A DNA stretch of 64,000 nucleotides from Paragonimus westermani (lineage: Eukaryota; Platyhelminthes; Trematoda; Plagiorchiida; Troglotrematidae): contig QNGE01003596.1 of the NCBI GenBank assembly GCA_008508345.1, forward strand, positions 16,266 through 80,265. Direction: 5' to 3'. Below are positions 47,729 through 59,419 of the stretch, one piece after another. The notes beneath the pieces are model-generated. The model ran no database searches and was not told the DNA's origin. It saw nothing but the letters and a program-made list of their open reading frames with translations. Within the stretch, counting starts at the first letter, position 1. Every line of letters begins with the position of its first letter. Made by a program: the position numbers and the translations under genes.

Positions 47729-47932
47729 GTCACTCCGTCCAGAATGCTCAAGTACGCTAGGGAGTGGCGTGCATTGAAAGCACAGGAGATCGTAACAGAA
47801 TCACCGATACAACGGTTGGAACGCCAAATTGTCATTTTACGCGGCGAAGTCAATCGCCTGGAGCGTGAAAACGAAACGCTGGCTTCCGGGCTGATCACCA
47901 GCAAGGCGTCCATGCATGACCAAGTCGATAAG
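47729..47932 (+). CDS. RABGAP1: RABGAP1 exon 13: coiled coil start
   Basis: The reading LKYAREWRALKAQEIVTESP, IQRLERQIVILRGEVNRLER and LASGLITSKASMHDQVDK aligns with the vertebrate LKKYEKEYHTMREQQAQQED, PIERFERENRRLQEANMRLEQ and LAHELVTSKIALRKDLDN. It begins the C-terminal coiled coil. 68 codons, phase 0 on both sides. The donor is gttcta, a non-consensus site, but the next exon joins exactly as in the family. Confidence 0.92.
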
Positions 47933-48464
47933 GTTCTACTCCACTCCGTTCTTTCTAGTCCTTGTTATGTTCGAAACAACCGCTTCCCTCTGTTAGTTTG
48001 AATTGGGCGGACAACAGACTGCGCGCTGTATAAGCGAGCAGATTTGGCCGCAACTGTGCTGCTGTTCACTGTTGACTATGTGTTGCCTGAAGAACGATCT
48101 CCAATCGTTGGCAGTTTTAAGAAATCACGATTTATTTAACAAACACTCTCCTTCCATGGACATTGTTTATTTACAAGTGTACCACTAGAAGAGGTCGATA
48201 TTGTGCTATCTTATTTCACTTCAAATGTGATCATGCAAGCATTCCTGGGAAGCCAACTGAAACTATTATGTTTACTGTGCGCTTCTAACGCAAGTTTAAA
48301 TTTCCAAACTAGAGATGGTCGCTTCATTTGGTCCGGCTTTATCGGAGTATTTTGCCAAACAAGTATCAAACAAACTGGACAGTCCAGACTCTTGTAAAAG
48401 ATACGTTGTGCACATTCTTCTAATGATTAGATCCTGGCTGAAAGTTTTCTACTACTTTAGAAGT
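47933..48464 (+). other. RABGAP1 intron 13, first part
   Basis: Unassigned. Open frames at 48003-48188 and 48203-48397 have no resemblance to known proteins. Confidence 0.55.
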
Positions 48465-48830
48465 AATGATTGACTGTATCTCCTGGACATTAGCATGAAA
48501 AGAGAATGAGTGGGCTTGTTCTGTATGCTGTCCACTGAGATAATGTGTGGACCAGTCAGCACCTACATTTTGATAGCCTTATTCCAGTAGCATATAAAAA
48601 AGAGTTGGTTCGAATGTTGTTTACTCATGCTAGACAGTTTTGTACAAATGATAGTTGAGATGATGCACCATGTCACGTGGAGCAAATTTTACTTGACTGC
48701 GGTTATCTGAAAGACTTTATCAGAAAGTTCATCCTGACCAATATACAAAGTAAACGGCAATTTGACGGCTGTCCTTCAAAGAGAACAGTATGTCTTCATC
48801 AGTTGAGTAGTTGTTCGTACGTTCTTCGGC
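48465..48830 (+). mobile_element. Penelope-like element fragment (RT thumb), sense orientation
   Basis: Across shifting + frames the text reads LLDISMKRE-like (about 48478), NVWTSQHLHFDSLIPV (48545), YKKELVRMLFTHARQFCT (48595) and HVEQILLDCGYLKDFIRKFI (48672). This is the known order FLDV..KR, TWTGQYLHF.S, KK.LV..LF.RAR.ICT and LL.NGYP..FI in PLE reverse transcriptases. It is the only PLE piece here in the sense of RABGAP1. Confidence 0.65.
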
Positions 48831-49553
48831 TGTGACATCAGATATAGATGCAAAGCAGCTTGTGTTCACATAACTTACAATCAACTTGGGGCCTTGGTCG
48901 CACAGCCTTCTCCAACTAGGCCCCCACAGACGGTTATTCAATCACCGTCACATCAACACTGGACCGCCACAACGAGACTGAATCTTGACGCGGTGTGACC
49001 TATTGGCATAAATTGGACGGTGCGGACATCACACCGACAGTCACTCATAAAAGGCAGGCCAATAGATAGAGGTCTGACAAACCACAGTCTCCTGGTGCTT
49101 CATGTTGGGGTTTGGAAAAAGGTTAGCATGTTTTTCCGAAAAGGGTACTATTTCTTGTAAGCTGTCACCCACTTGCTGCCTTGTGGTGCAGGCTTTTGAG
49201 TTAAAGGCTTCGGTTGAGAACCCTAATCGTTCTCCTGTCTGGGTCTGGGTGTTCTGACAGTGTCTCAGCCCACACACAACCATGAATAATCACAACACCG
49301 ATAATTCCACACTGCATCGATCGGGTCGCCTTATCTGTTGCATACAGCAGGGTGGATAGGCGCAGACATGCTACTGCTGACCCCTTCCCCCACTGTCCTA
49401 TCAAATTCAGCTCTTAGGCTCCTCCTGACTCCCATTTCTGGTATTTAATCTACAGGTCCCACAATACAATTAGTCATAGTAACAATGTATTGTTAAGTTC
49501 TATCTCTTACCATTCAGCCTTAGACCTTCCTCGTTCCTTGCTTAGATCTAGAA
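48831..49553 (+). other. Likely 5' untranslated part of the RTE-like element, or intron
   Basis: No clear coding match. It directly precedes the endonuclease start of the RTE-like element, and its G/T-rich, gene-free sequence could be that element's 5' UTR. The two overlapping minus-strand frames (49041-49283, 49201-49404) are not recognisable. Confidence 0.4.
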
Positions 49554-52500
49554 TGCGAATTTATACGGATGCTCTCGACGTTCCCACTCTGAAACAGATA
49601 GGTCAGCAGGCCGCCGTCACAAGAACTTTAGACTCGTTGCATGTCGATGTGTGTTGTGTTTCAGAGACTAGAATTCAGAATAGTAGTCAACTTATGGAAC
49701 TAACGGCGCCCCCACTGTCTGTCCGATAATGGTTATACAGTTCGGTTGGCTCCACGACCGCCGTTACCGGTCAGGTTGGAGTAGATATAGTCCTCAACAC
49801 GACGGCCTCATCCGCACTGGTGGATTAGATTCCTGTTAAGAGTAGAATTTGTGCTGGCCCCTTGGCAGTTTCTGTTGGAGCAGCTGTAGACGCAATACCT
49901 TCAGAAATGTTTTCATTGTGTCTGCCTACGTTCCAACTGACTGTAGTGACTTCAGTGTCAAAGGCGCGTTTTACTGGAATCTGGCGTCTCTTTTTCGGTT
50001 GACACGTGACTCTGACAGAGTCGTTCTGACCGGAAATGCGAATGCCCAGGTCGGCCGACTTGGTGAGGCCGAGTCTCGTTTAGGTGGATGATTTGGGATA
50101 ACATCATATCACACGGATTATGGCGAACGACTGTTTAAATTGTGCGTTGAACGTAATCTATTTTTATACTTTGTGCCTACCTTCTCCAGATTAGGTCTGG
50201 TCTCAGATAGACCACATGGCTGTCAGATGATGTGGTTCGATTCAGGACTATCGTTCTTATTGAAGCACATACTTGGATTCGAGTCATGCGTTTGTACGTT
50301 GTCGCTTGGTTCTTACTTTTGGTAGGCAATGACCCCACCGACAGCAACGGCTGGTTGTTGACAAACTGGCTATGTCGTTAGTAAAGCATAAGTACCAAAC
50401 CAGCCTAGGAAAGCTGCCTTAGTAGTTCTCACTCCGAAGCTCTTAATAACTGCTGGACTGAGATCTCACAGGTCATTTGTGAAGCGGGTACTGTAGCATG
50501 CGGCACGGCGGTTTGTGATCATTCTCTTGAGTTGTTGGAAGTTAGGCGGAACGTCCCTTCTGGCAGTTCATATAACCAGTGTAGGAGAGATGTCCGGAGG
50601 AAGTTGGGACGTTTTCTAAAGGCTGATCATGAGACTTGATTAATGGGATGGGTTGAGGAAATAGAAATCGCTTTTGCTTCAGGAAACATCGGCAGATTGT
50701 TTAAGCTTACCTGTGCTACTGGTCTCAGACGAACGTCTGTCAGTGAAGCTATCAGCGAGGAGGGTGGCACACTAATCTATAATAAGTCCAGAAGGTTAGA
50801 ACGGTGCCAGTGACACTTTGATGGTCGATTTAGCTGCCTCCTTGCTTCTACTGTGTTACCATCGTAAGCTTGTAATGTAACACTGGTTGACAGATTTGGA
50901 ACCACCCACTACGAATGGGGTCTGCAACTGTATTGCGGCTCTCAAACATAATGGGGTTGCTGACGCAGATGTTTTCGTGTCAGCTCTTTCTAAAGTAGGC
51001 AGGGAGGCGTTGGCAAAAGTATTTACTCAGTTGTTTAAACTTATGTGGACGATGGAGACCATCCCCCCGTGCTGGGGTCACTGGGTAATAGTTCCATGTT
51101 CAAGAAAGTTATCAGCGGCTCTTGCTAAAACCATAGGGGAATCGGTTTGGCTCCAGTTATTGCTAGGGTTGTGACATCCATTGTGATTCATCAACTCACT
51201 GTGGTTCGGAAAGCAAGCATTATTAAAAAATGGTCAGGGTTTCGCCCTGGACGGGCACCACCGGCCAACACTTGCCGTATTTCTCGACCATAATTATACG
51301 TTTGGTTCGGTGGGTCGATCTACACTTTTAAAATGGCTTTAACGTTGGTGTGTACCGACCAAGCATTCGAACACACTGTCGGTGCTTTATTCTCATACTT
51401 CGGCTCAGATTATGGTTTACAGTGTGCTGTTTGATAGTTTCAGCACCAGGAGTGGCGTACGTCGGGGCTGTCCCCATGCACCATTTTTGTTTAATTTTGT
51501 CATAGGCGAATTAATGCGGGACTGTCTGTGGCATTCACAAGATGCCAGTATGGATCTCCTACCTAATGAAAGACTAGTTGATCTTCGATATGCTGATGAC
51601 GTGGTGTTACTGTTTGACAACTTTTAAGCAACACAAGCAATGCTGGACGCTATTTCGCGTTCTGCTAAGTGTTTCAGAATGCGCTTTGCAGCCTCACAAT
51701 GCAAAGTGTTTCTGCAAGATTACTATGATTGCGTCAATCTAGTGTTAGATAGTGAAACTATGGAGCTTATTGACGGGTTTGTCTACTTAGGAAGCTGCAT
51801 CAGCGGCGGCGGCGGCTGAGTTGTAGGAAATGAAACAGAAGCACGTATCTCCAAAGCTAGGGCGGTGTTCGCCTAACTAGGACACCCTTGGCGACAGCGA
51901 GGCATATCTCTGAGATCTAAGGGTCGCATATACAATACAACAATGGGGGCTGTATTACTTTATGGCAGCTAAACATGACCGCTCAGGGTGGAGGACGTAG
52001 ACCGTCTTCAGATATATGACCATGGATCTGTGCGTCAACCCGCCCGTATTGGATGGCACCAGCAGGGAGGCAACGAGGAGGTCAGGATGCGGGTATTTAG
52101 TGGTGGCTGTCAAACGATTTTTTCGTTCAGTCCTTACATTCGCACAGAATTAAGATGTCAGTTAGTGGCTTACCACACCGAGTACTCTGCCGACGCCGCG
52201 CCCGAATTGCGTGAGGTGCGAGGTGCACAGATGGTGACTTGGCGTAGAGAGGTGGAATCGTTCATAGAGGGTTTGGTCACTGTAGACCAAGTTCGTCTCC
52301 CAGTGCTGAGGACTTCGAGACTCACAGAGTCCATAGCTGGAGACGTTAGGTGAGGTGGCGGGTAACCGAGCTCAATGTTGTGAACGTTGTCGTTGTTTAG
52401 CCGAGTTGTCTGTGAAACAAGTGCACTTAATGCTACGGGGCAATGAAACCCGTAAAGTGGCTGTCATACTGATGCTGTCTTACTTTCACTTACAGACCGG

Positions 52501-52695
52501 TTGTATGTTTGCAAGGTGCAGGCATCTTGATGTTGAATGTCTGAGTATAGACGATGCTTTTTTGTGGTTAGGTACCTATCCGTCCCTTTCTCCCCTTCTC
52601 CCTACACCGGGTTTACGTTTTTTTCTCGTGGTTGTATGGCAGTTAAGCAACACTGTGAACCACCGATGTGTTGCTCTCTGTGATGATGGTATAAA
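49554..52695 (+). mobile_element. RTE-like non-LTR retrotransposon, nearly full length, inactive
   Basis: APE-type endonuclease: RIYTDALDVPTLKQIG, LHVDVCCVSETRIQ (catalytic Glu kept) and VFIVSAYVPTDCSDF (from 49554). The later motif usually GDFNAQVG reads GNANAQVG, so the Asp is lost. Inter-domain block near 50385-50900. Reverse transcriptase: RSGVRRGCPHAPFLFNFVIG (51450) and the intact catalytic box RYADDVVLL (51584-51610), then a stop. After it come VYLGSCISGGGG (51782), VEDVDRLQIYDH (51989) and MVTWRREVESF (52231). The last frame closes at 52353, followed by a 3' UTR shared with copies at 1 and 30525. Stops and shifts make it inactive. Sense orientation in RABGAP1 intron 13. Confidence 0.85.
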
Positions 52696-54899
52696 TCAGA
52701 TTCCTTGCCACCTTCGTTGTCCGACGTCATCGGTTGTCTTTCCATCGCTTCGAGCAAACGAACCATCTTTCCAGAGCGTGTGGAATGTGACAGTCATGCA
52801 CCTACAAAATCAGTCGAGTTGAGTTTCGATGTACTGGTGTGCAGTCTTGAGCCTAGCAAAACTTTAGTCTGGCTTAAGCTACTATTCACTGTATCAGGAC
52901 TGACTTGTCTGCGAGGACGTCAGAAGCGTTCTTGACTAGTATCGCTAACTGATAAGCCATGTTTGTTATGAATGATGCTAGTGACCAAGAAGAAAGCGGT
53001 CGCCCTCTTCCCAATTGATGAATCAGCAACCTACACTGCTAATTCATTACTGTACACTGAAACAACAATATGTTGATCTTGATGTAACATATTTATCGTT
53101 CTCATTCGTATACCGAATAAAAAGAACGTAATTGGTGTCCCACATCGGTCTGTTTTCGAGCCCCAGATTAGACCACATCACACGCGAGCATTATAAATCT
53201 ATTCCTTCAACAACGCCCGTCTGTCTTTCCGACCCTATTGTTGACGGAGACTGGCGAATACGACATACTTGTGGTTCTGCTCACACGGTCAGCGTTCCAC
53301 TGTTATTTCGATTTGTCTTCGTCTGATGGGTAACTGTCGATCTATCAAACTTTTGTTTACCTAGATGGATTGAATTTTCATTTAGTATAGTGCATCGTCA
53401 GAGCCGAATTACTACGCAATTCCTACTTTCTAGATACAGTGGCAACTCACTTCAGGACTGATCACAGCTCCCCACAGATTTTACCGTTTTCTTCCGAATG
53501 GATGTGGGTGGAAAATCTGTGGGAATGTGACAACTACGATCAATTGTCAGTAGCGTTCAACGTGCAATAGCCAAATTCTCTACCACCTATAAGCCCAGGG
53601 TTGTTGAGGCCAGAAATTGTAATTGCAGCCCATTATTTAAATTATTATCAGCTGTGCTACCACTTTTAGTCCCAAGCACAGTGATAGTATTTAGGCCTAA
53701 GTTTCAGATACTGGTCTATTTGCTATCAATGAGCTACTACCTAATACTGGGCTTGCCCTCGTTGTTATATTACGTATCCTCCCGCAGTCATTTATTAGGA
53801 GTATAATGATGTTGACGAAACGTTTTACCTCACTTCATTCAATCTTGCTGTTACCTGGCCGTCCTATCCGAAATAATTTTAGAATAGTGAATGTAATACA
53901 TTAGGTCGGTTTCTAGGACATTGTCGGTTGTCCGAACGCATTCACAAAAGTTTCTCCAATGCGAAACTGGCTATGTTTCACCTACACTTGGAACTGTCCG
54001 ATCGATACACTTTTCTACGTTTCTCTGATAGAATTTTGCTCAAACCGGATAATAATGACATTGATTGTTCCTTTCTGATGTTTACGGAATTGGAAACCCC
54101 GACGGTTGCATAAACTTCTGCACACATCATGGTTTAGGTAATCGGTCTATTTACTGATCCTCACGAATCACATAATAGCTAACAACACGAATTTTTCATG
54201 GTGCATTGCTGATTTCTCAACAACACCCATTGTAGTGGACTTCTCTGCATGCTTTTACAAACGAAATCCCATATAACCTAACGGTGCTGAGCATACCCTC
54301 ATTTTCGGATTCCTGCTTTGCGTTATGTCTTGGGTGGCGGTAGCAGGCTTAGGTGTGTGACCTAAATAGACCATATGGCACCGCGTATGGCTCTGATATG
54401 AGAGCTAAAAGCGTAAGTGTCTTCGTGTTTTGTGAGCCATTGTATTGCACAGTAGTGTTTTCCCCCGTTTTGCCAAATGATATTTATACGTACCAGTATA
54501 GACCGACACTCCGAATCCGCTCATTTGTTTTTTACAGGATTGCACTGTGTGAGTATGCTAATCACATGACCGCCTTTAAGACTGGGTTGATATCAACAAC
54601 TAGCGTTTAACCATCATTCTGAATTCACAGTTTTAACTGTGCTCATGCTTGTTGACTGCAGTGTGACCTCGCTGTCCATTATCTTGATGTTCATGATCAT
54701 GTTGATTCCGTCAGTTTGAAATGTGAGTTCTTCTCTATGTTGTATTATATCATTTTTGTAAACCCAACAAGGCAGGATCATTAACAGTAAGATCAGATGT
54801 ATTCACCAGCTTTCGACCAATCAGGTATGCCACCACTTAGTAGATTGGCTGTTTCCATCATGCTCCGTCTAATGTTCATTCGTGCGTCGTGTGTTTCAG
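52696..54899 (+). other. RABGAP1 intron 13, last part, nothing recognised
   Basis: About 2.2 kb of unassigned, AT-rich sequence. It ends in the acceptor attcgtgcgtcgtgtgtttcag. Confidence 0.6.
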
Positions 54900-55004
54900 T
54901 TGGAAGACAAAGCTGACGTTTTGACCAAAGAACTGTTCGTGGCGAGACAGGATTTACATGATACGTTGGAGGAGAAACTCCATTTAGAATCCGAAGTAGC
55001 CCAA
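54900..55004 (+). CDS. RABGAP1: RABGAP1 exon 14: coiled coil
   Basis: A 35-codon exon lacking any internal ATG. It reads LEDKADVLTKELFVARQDL and HDTLEEKLHLESEVAQ. This aligns exactly with AEEKADALNKELLMTKQKL and IDAEEEKRRLEEESAQ of the vertebrate coiled coil. Acceptor gtgtgtttcag, donor gtgagt, phase 0 on both sides. Confidence 0.94.
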
Positions 55005-55265
55005 GTGAGTCAGTGAACTGTGCTAGTGAGTTTGCTGTCTTACTAATCGCTTCGAGCATTGGAATCCCGTGATAGTAATTTCGATAGTTTCGGAGATCGG
55101 GTCACGACTGTGATTTGGTCTTCTCTGTATTAGCACTATCCTTCACGTACACCCGTTGTCGACAAACTCACTCGAGAAGGGATTTTGTGAGCAACCCGTT
55201 TACCTCTCTAGTATCTCTCTCATGTACGCCTTCCTCTCTACGACCTATTTTGTCCGCACTGAGAC

Positions 55266-55266
<1 letters not shown>

Positions 55267-55313
<47 letters not shown>

Positions 55314-55314
55314 N
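55267..55314. repeat. (TA)n microsatellite ending in an unresolved base
   Basis: About 23 perfect TA units followed by a single N at 55314. The true repeat length is uncertain. Confidence 0.9.
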
Positions 55315-55677
55315 AATCAAGTGCACCCGTGCCAACTGAGCGTTCACCAAACTGGACGCTTTTAGCAAAGACTGGCAACAGCTAAATAAAACCACGACGT
55401 CGCCAGTGTGTATGGAATCTCTGACAGTTCCGTCTAGTAAGGTCGGTGACACCTGTCAAGTTGAATATCATGATCACTAGTTTATTGGAAATACTGTGCG
55501 TTAATGCTACGTGGCACAGTGTCTGAATTCACCGTCTGGATGACCCACTTGGTTAATCTTATTTCATACCTCCTTGTTCCTTTTTTCTTCTGTTGGGAGT
55601 GTTCTCTTGGAGTAATCTCCCTCGGAATGTTCCTCCTCGTTGTACTGCTACTCAGTTGACAGTGTCATCTAGTCAGG

Positions 55678-55678
<1 letters not shown>

Positions 55679-55719
<41 letters not shown>
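55679..55719. repeat. (AT)n microsatellite
   Basis: About 20 perfect AT units, 365 bp after a similar tract in the same intron. Confidence 0.9.
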
Positions 55720-55721
<2 letters not shown>

Positions 55722-56264
55722 CGTTCAGTTATTCTCGCGCTGTTACACTGAATCGCCTACTTTTCTTCATATAAACAGGTTTCCACGTGATTTCAAACCG
55801 TTACGTGGTTAGGCTGTTGTCAACGTAGTGTGCTTTTCGATTGACATGGTTCGATTATTTGTGTCGGCATGTGGTCTCACTTAGTTCAAAACTCTCATAG
55901 CTATTCTTGTTGTCAAGGAGCTATTTCGAGCCATCTCGGATGAATTATGTGGACACTAGCTGTGTTTGTTTCACACAATGAATGTGGTCTCTTGGTGTAA
56001 TAATACACTCTTCAGTGGGCGCCTACAACCACTCATCTGTTTCGCAATTTTAGAGTGCTTGTGAAACCCAACGTCGTCTGCTAGCCCAGCGACACATTAT
56101 TTTGGGATGAGTTTTTTTAACGTCAGACTAACATACAAGGTGTTTTCACATTTGGCTAAAATTCGATTTTGAACCTGCAGCAGCTCATATCCTCCGAAAT
56201 CCAGCATACTAACGGGTTGATAGTGTTCATTGCTGTATCTTCGTTCAACAGTAGTTCACATAAA

Positions 56265-56470
56265 TTGACTGTCGCTCACAACTGATAACAGCTGTTATTT
56301 GAACCAACCCCTTTCGAACAGAATCACCAAACTCGAGTTTCGCTTGTGCCAAAGATCGTTATTAGTGCATGTTCTTACCAAGTTTGTGACATGCATTCCA
56401 GCCACGTTTTCATGACACCACTGACCTCACGTTAGATAGAAGTGAATTGTCGTATGCTAACGCTTAGCCG
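56265..56470 (-). mobile_element. tRNA-derived SINE, copy 4 (old)
   Basis: It is collinear with the copy at 60988-61255: CCC-CTTTCGAA, ACTCGAGTTTCGC, TTAGTGCATGTTCTTACCA, CATTCCAGCCAC and GACACCACTGACCTCACGTTAGA on the plus strand. The A box side (TCAGTGGTGTC on the minus strand) and the B box are decayed. Antisense in RABGAP1 intron 14. Confidence 0.65.
56324..56368 (-). ncRNA. Hammerhead ribozyme remnant, inactive
   Basis: In register with the intact copy at 3042-3086. The second core strand GAAA and the CUCGAGU segment survive. The first core strand reads AUAACGA instead of CUGANGA, and stem I pairs poorly (GCACUA against UGGUGA). Not expected to cleave. Confidence 0.6.
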
Positions 56471-56992
56471 TGTATGTTGGTGAGTAATGCTCACTAATGT
56501 TGGTTTACACTGGAGTTGACCTTCTCCGACTGTGACCCGGTTCGGTGAAACTGGTAGCAATAAACCACATTTCGACAACCTGTTCGTAAAAGTTATGTTG
56601 TTGATTCCAGAAAGAACGCCGGTTTCGACCCCTACACTTTTTTAGGCTTATTTCGGACCAACGGTTCGTGTCTGCTTTCCAGAACAAACTTCTGTATGGC
56701 ACAGGCTGTTGCGCAACAGCTCTGTTTTTATCTTAGTCTGCTGTTGTGCACATGCTTGTGTATTTTTCGCCTCCCATTTTCGCGTCATTGTGAATCGTCT
56801 AAGGGTTGCTTCTTAGTACACATGATCAACACTTATTGAGCTGCCCGCATTTGTTTCGTTCGGATCAGAGGCGATTTTCTCTGTTAATGAAAGTAGTTTT
56901 AGAATAATCAAGTCGTACGTTGTACCACTTCCCTGCATTCAAACGAATTCTATTATGGCGGTTTCATACACTTTCCTTTTACACATACATAG
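56471..56992 (+). other. RABGAP1 intron 14, last part
   Basis: Unassigned. It ends in the acceptor ctttccttttacacatacatag. Confidence 0.65.
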
Positions 56993-57370
56993 ATTAAGCA
57001 AATGCTCCGTTCCACGTTAGAGCAGACCGCTCGTGAGCGAATCCAACAACAAAATCTGGTGGCGGCTTACCGAGCTGTGGCTTCGGATCTGATCAAACAG
57101 TGTCACAATTCCCAACAGCTAGCAGACGACAACAGCCCCTCCATCAGTCGCCGACCGTCAAACCAGATGCAACCCCAAGCATTGTATTTGCGACTTTTAT
57201 GGGTGCTATTGCAACAGGTTTCTTTGTGTGAGAGTTGTTGTCCTGTACTTGAAGCCAGCGTGGCTGCTTGGAAAACGGAGTTCCCCGAATCCAACCTGGA
57301 GGAGGCCGACGAGCGAATCCTTGACGATTTTTTGGCACAGACGCTCCCTGAAACTGCAGGTCGTTCAGAG
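56993..57370 (+). CDS. RABGAP1: RABGAP1 exon 15: end of coiled coil and C-terminal region
   Basis: It begins IKQMLRSTLEQTARE, matching LKEMCRRELDKAESE, and continues AAYRAVASDLIKQCHNSQQL, matching GDYKQICSQLSERL. Later, VSLCESCCPVLEASVAAWKT seems equivalent to VDDCERCREFFNKEG, keeping the C-E-x-C pair. A Gln/Ser-rich insert (RRPSNQMQPQ) lies between. Acceptor tttacacatacatag. The donor chosen is gtgaat at 57371, giving phase 0; a gtcgtt alternative lies at 57360. The open frame reads 3 codons further only because the intron is read. Confidence 0.88.
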
Positions 57371-59179
57371 GTGAATGATTAATAAGGAAATTGTCATGCC
57401 TTCATTGGTTATCTGTATAACCTCGTTTGTTTAGCACAATTTCAGGTACTCCGTGGACTCCATATTGTGCTGATGCTCATTGTTAACTATTTCTTTGGTC
57501 AACCCCACACCAGTTTAACGGAACTCATAAGGTTCGCAACGCTTGGCTATCCCGGTGGGTCTTTATCAAGCGAATTAGAAAAGAAGATTCATAGTATGCA
57601 AGATTCATAAGAAGCAAGTGTTGATGTGCTTGATATATTATGTGCGGAGTTATATAGGATGGATAGGTTTATTGGTTACTTGAGGTCACAGTGTGAAGAG
57701 CCCAGGTGTGAGTGAGGCTGCACAGTTGGTGAGTGTATACGTTTAGTTCCTTAAGCGTTTAACCTATCCGGAATAAGATGAGTGGTATGGATGAGGCATT
57801 CCTTTACCGCATGGTGTCATTGCGGTCTACTCAGCAACTCGTGCCAGACTACCAACAGCTCGAAACCATCCGGTCGGTCCATCGCCTTTGGTGTATTTGC
57901 GATCAGCGGAGCTTACAGAAACCTAGTTTTAACACAATCAAATGGTCACTGTAGACTTGAGTTTGGTTGAAGATACCTTGTATCACTATAGCCTAGTCAT
58001 ATTCTTATTTCTGGTGTTCCTCAGCGTATATGAGAGGCTTACTACTGAACCTTGAGTGTTTTTTGGTGTGTATTTCTCGGTGGCGGGCGACCTGTCCAAC
58101 TTAATGTCTAACAGTCTTTGCACTTAATTGGGCGCACACAGATCAGCTTGTTTTCCTTCAGCTGGACTAACTCTTCACCATGTTGTTGGCTTTAATTGCC
58201 GTTCTGATGTTTTACTGACTACGAAATCCGCGTGGTCTACCTGTGAACTTCTTCCGCACAGTATAACGGTAGTCGACAGCCAATTTATGGGTTTGTCGAT
58301 CCCATTACTGGCTATCTTGTCACAGTAGCCGTAGGCTTTCACTGTCGACCTGACTATCTTTCATTCTTTCGATAACTCATCCTCGCAGCGGTTTGGTAAC
58401 GTGGCTCTGTGAAACAGATATGGTGAAACTGCTTTCTTGGTTTTCTGAATGAAGGGAAACGTACCGGTTACGATAGGCGTTCTTTCTGTACACGCTCATT
58501 CCCAGTTCACCGTCACTTCTGTGTATTTTGCCATCTAGAAAATGCAGTTCCTGTTCCACTAGTTTCTGTTCAATCGTAAATTTGATATGCGTTCTATAAA
58601 TTTGCCAGTTTTCCCTATACGTATTGCTACTGGCGTATCGTTGACATACCTACACCAGTTTCTGGATACATCAAAAAAGCTTGACAGCAGTTTGTCTTCT
58701 GAGTCTCGCATTAACAATTTGACAGCTTTTAGGTAGATGGGCGAGCCCATTGTCCGTTGAAAGACCACCCTTTTGAATGTAAAGAATTTGGCCAGTAAGG
58801 AATGGTCTTACCGACTGACAAACCAGCTCTTTCTGCTGGACTAGCAACTGCTTCGTGAAGCCGGCGGATGACGTTCAGATGTTCTCGCACTGAAATCTTG
58901 GCGAACAAAGAAACGATGCCAAAGCTGTTCAGACATTCAGTTGTGCCTAAGCCAAGTCTCCTCAATGTGGGAACCAGTTATGTGCAACTCCGGCAGGCCG
59001 CAATGGTTTCTTGCGCCTACTGTGTCCACATTTATTTCTGTTGAGGCCCTCCAACGAAGATTCACACATACTAATCGCGAATGATTATGGGTTGAAATGG
59101 AGCTCATGATCACCATGACACTTTCCAACTGGTTAGTGATTTTTCCTGTCAAGTGTATAGTAATTTCATTTCGTTTCAG
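57371..59179 (+). other. RABGAP1 intron 15 with an antisense PLE
   Basis: Besides the PLE reverse transcriptase fragment (58377-58965, possibly to 59150), the intron's first kilobase is unassigned. It ends in the acceptor taatttcatttcgtttcag. Confidence 0.75.
58377..58965 (-). mobile_element. Penelope-like element reverse transcriptase fragment
   Basis: On the minus strand, over two frames, it reads AERAGLSVGKTIPYWPN, a FQRTMGSPIYLKAVKLLM block, KLLSSFFDVSRNWCRYVNDT (catalytic region, usual WVRYVDDTF) and ELHFLDGKIHRSDGELGMSV with YRKNAYRNRYVSLHSENQ. The first catalytic Asp is changed (YVND for YVDD). The GIY-YIG part is missing. It lies 200 bp before the last RABGAP1 exon. Confidence 0.78.
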
Positions 59180-59419
59180 CTTCTGGCCTGCTCATCTGAA
59201 TCGAACCAAGGCCGATCATCTGGACTAAGTTCTAATATTTCACCACCGGACCTAGTGCGACCCACTGTATTAAAACCACTGAAAGCCAAACAGTGGCTGA
59301 CAAATACACTTAACAGTCTACGTGCGTTGACTGCGAGTGATGTAAATGGAATTACGGGCGCGCAGACTGGCGACGAATCGCAGTCCTCGCTGCCCCCGGA
59401 TTCGAAAATACATCAATGA
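59180..59419 (+). CDS. RABGAP1: RABGAP1 exon 16: C-terminus and stop
   Basis: The terminal exon begins LLACSSESNQGRSSGLSS, a Ser-rich region without counterpart, then LKAKQWLTNTLNSLRALT, which aligns with AAKKTWFNRTLSSIKTAT, the conserved C-terminal helix of RabGAP1. The protein ends DSKIHQ with a TGA stop at 59417-59419. Acceptor ttcgtttcag, phase 0. No canonical AATAAA poly(A) signal was seen in the next kilobase. Confidence 0.9.
   Translation, partial: LLACSSESNQGRSSGLSSNISPPDLVRPTVLKPLKAKQWLTNTLNSLRALTASDVNGITGAQTGDESQSSLPPDSKIHQ

Larger units (their letters stand above)
55005..56264 (+). other. RABGAP1 intron 14 with AT microsatellites
   Basis: Two long (AT)n tracts (55267-55313, ending in an N at 55314, and 55679-55719) and otherwise unassigned sequence. 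Confidence 0.7.
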
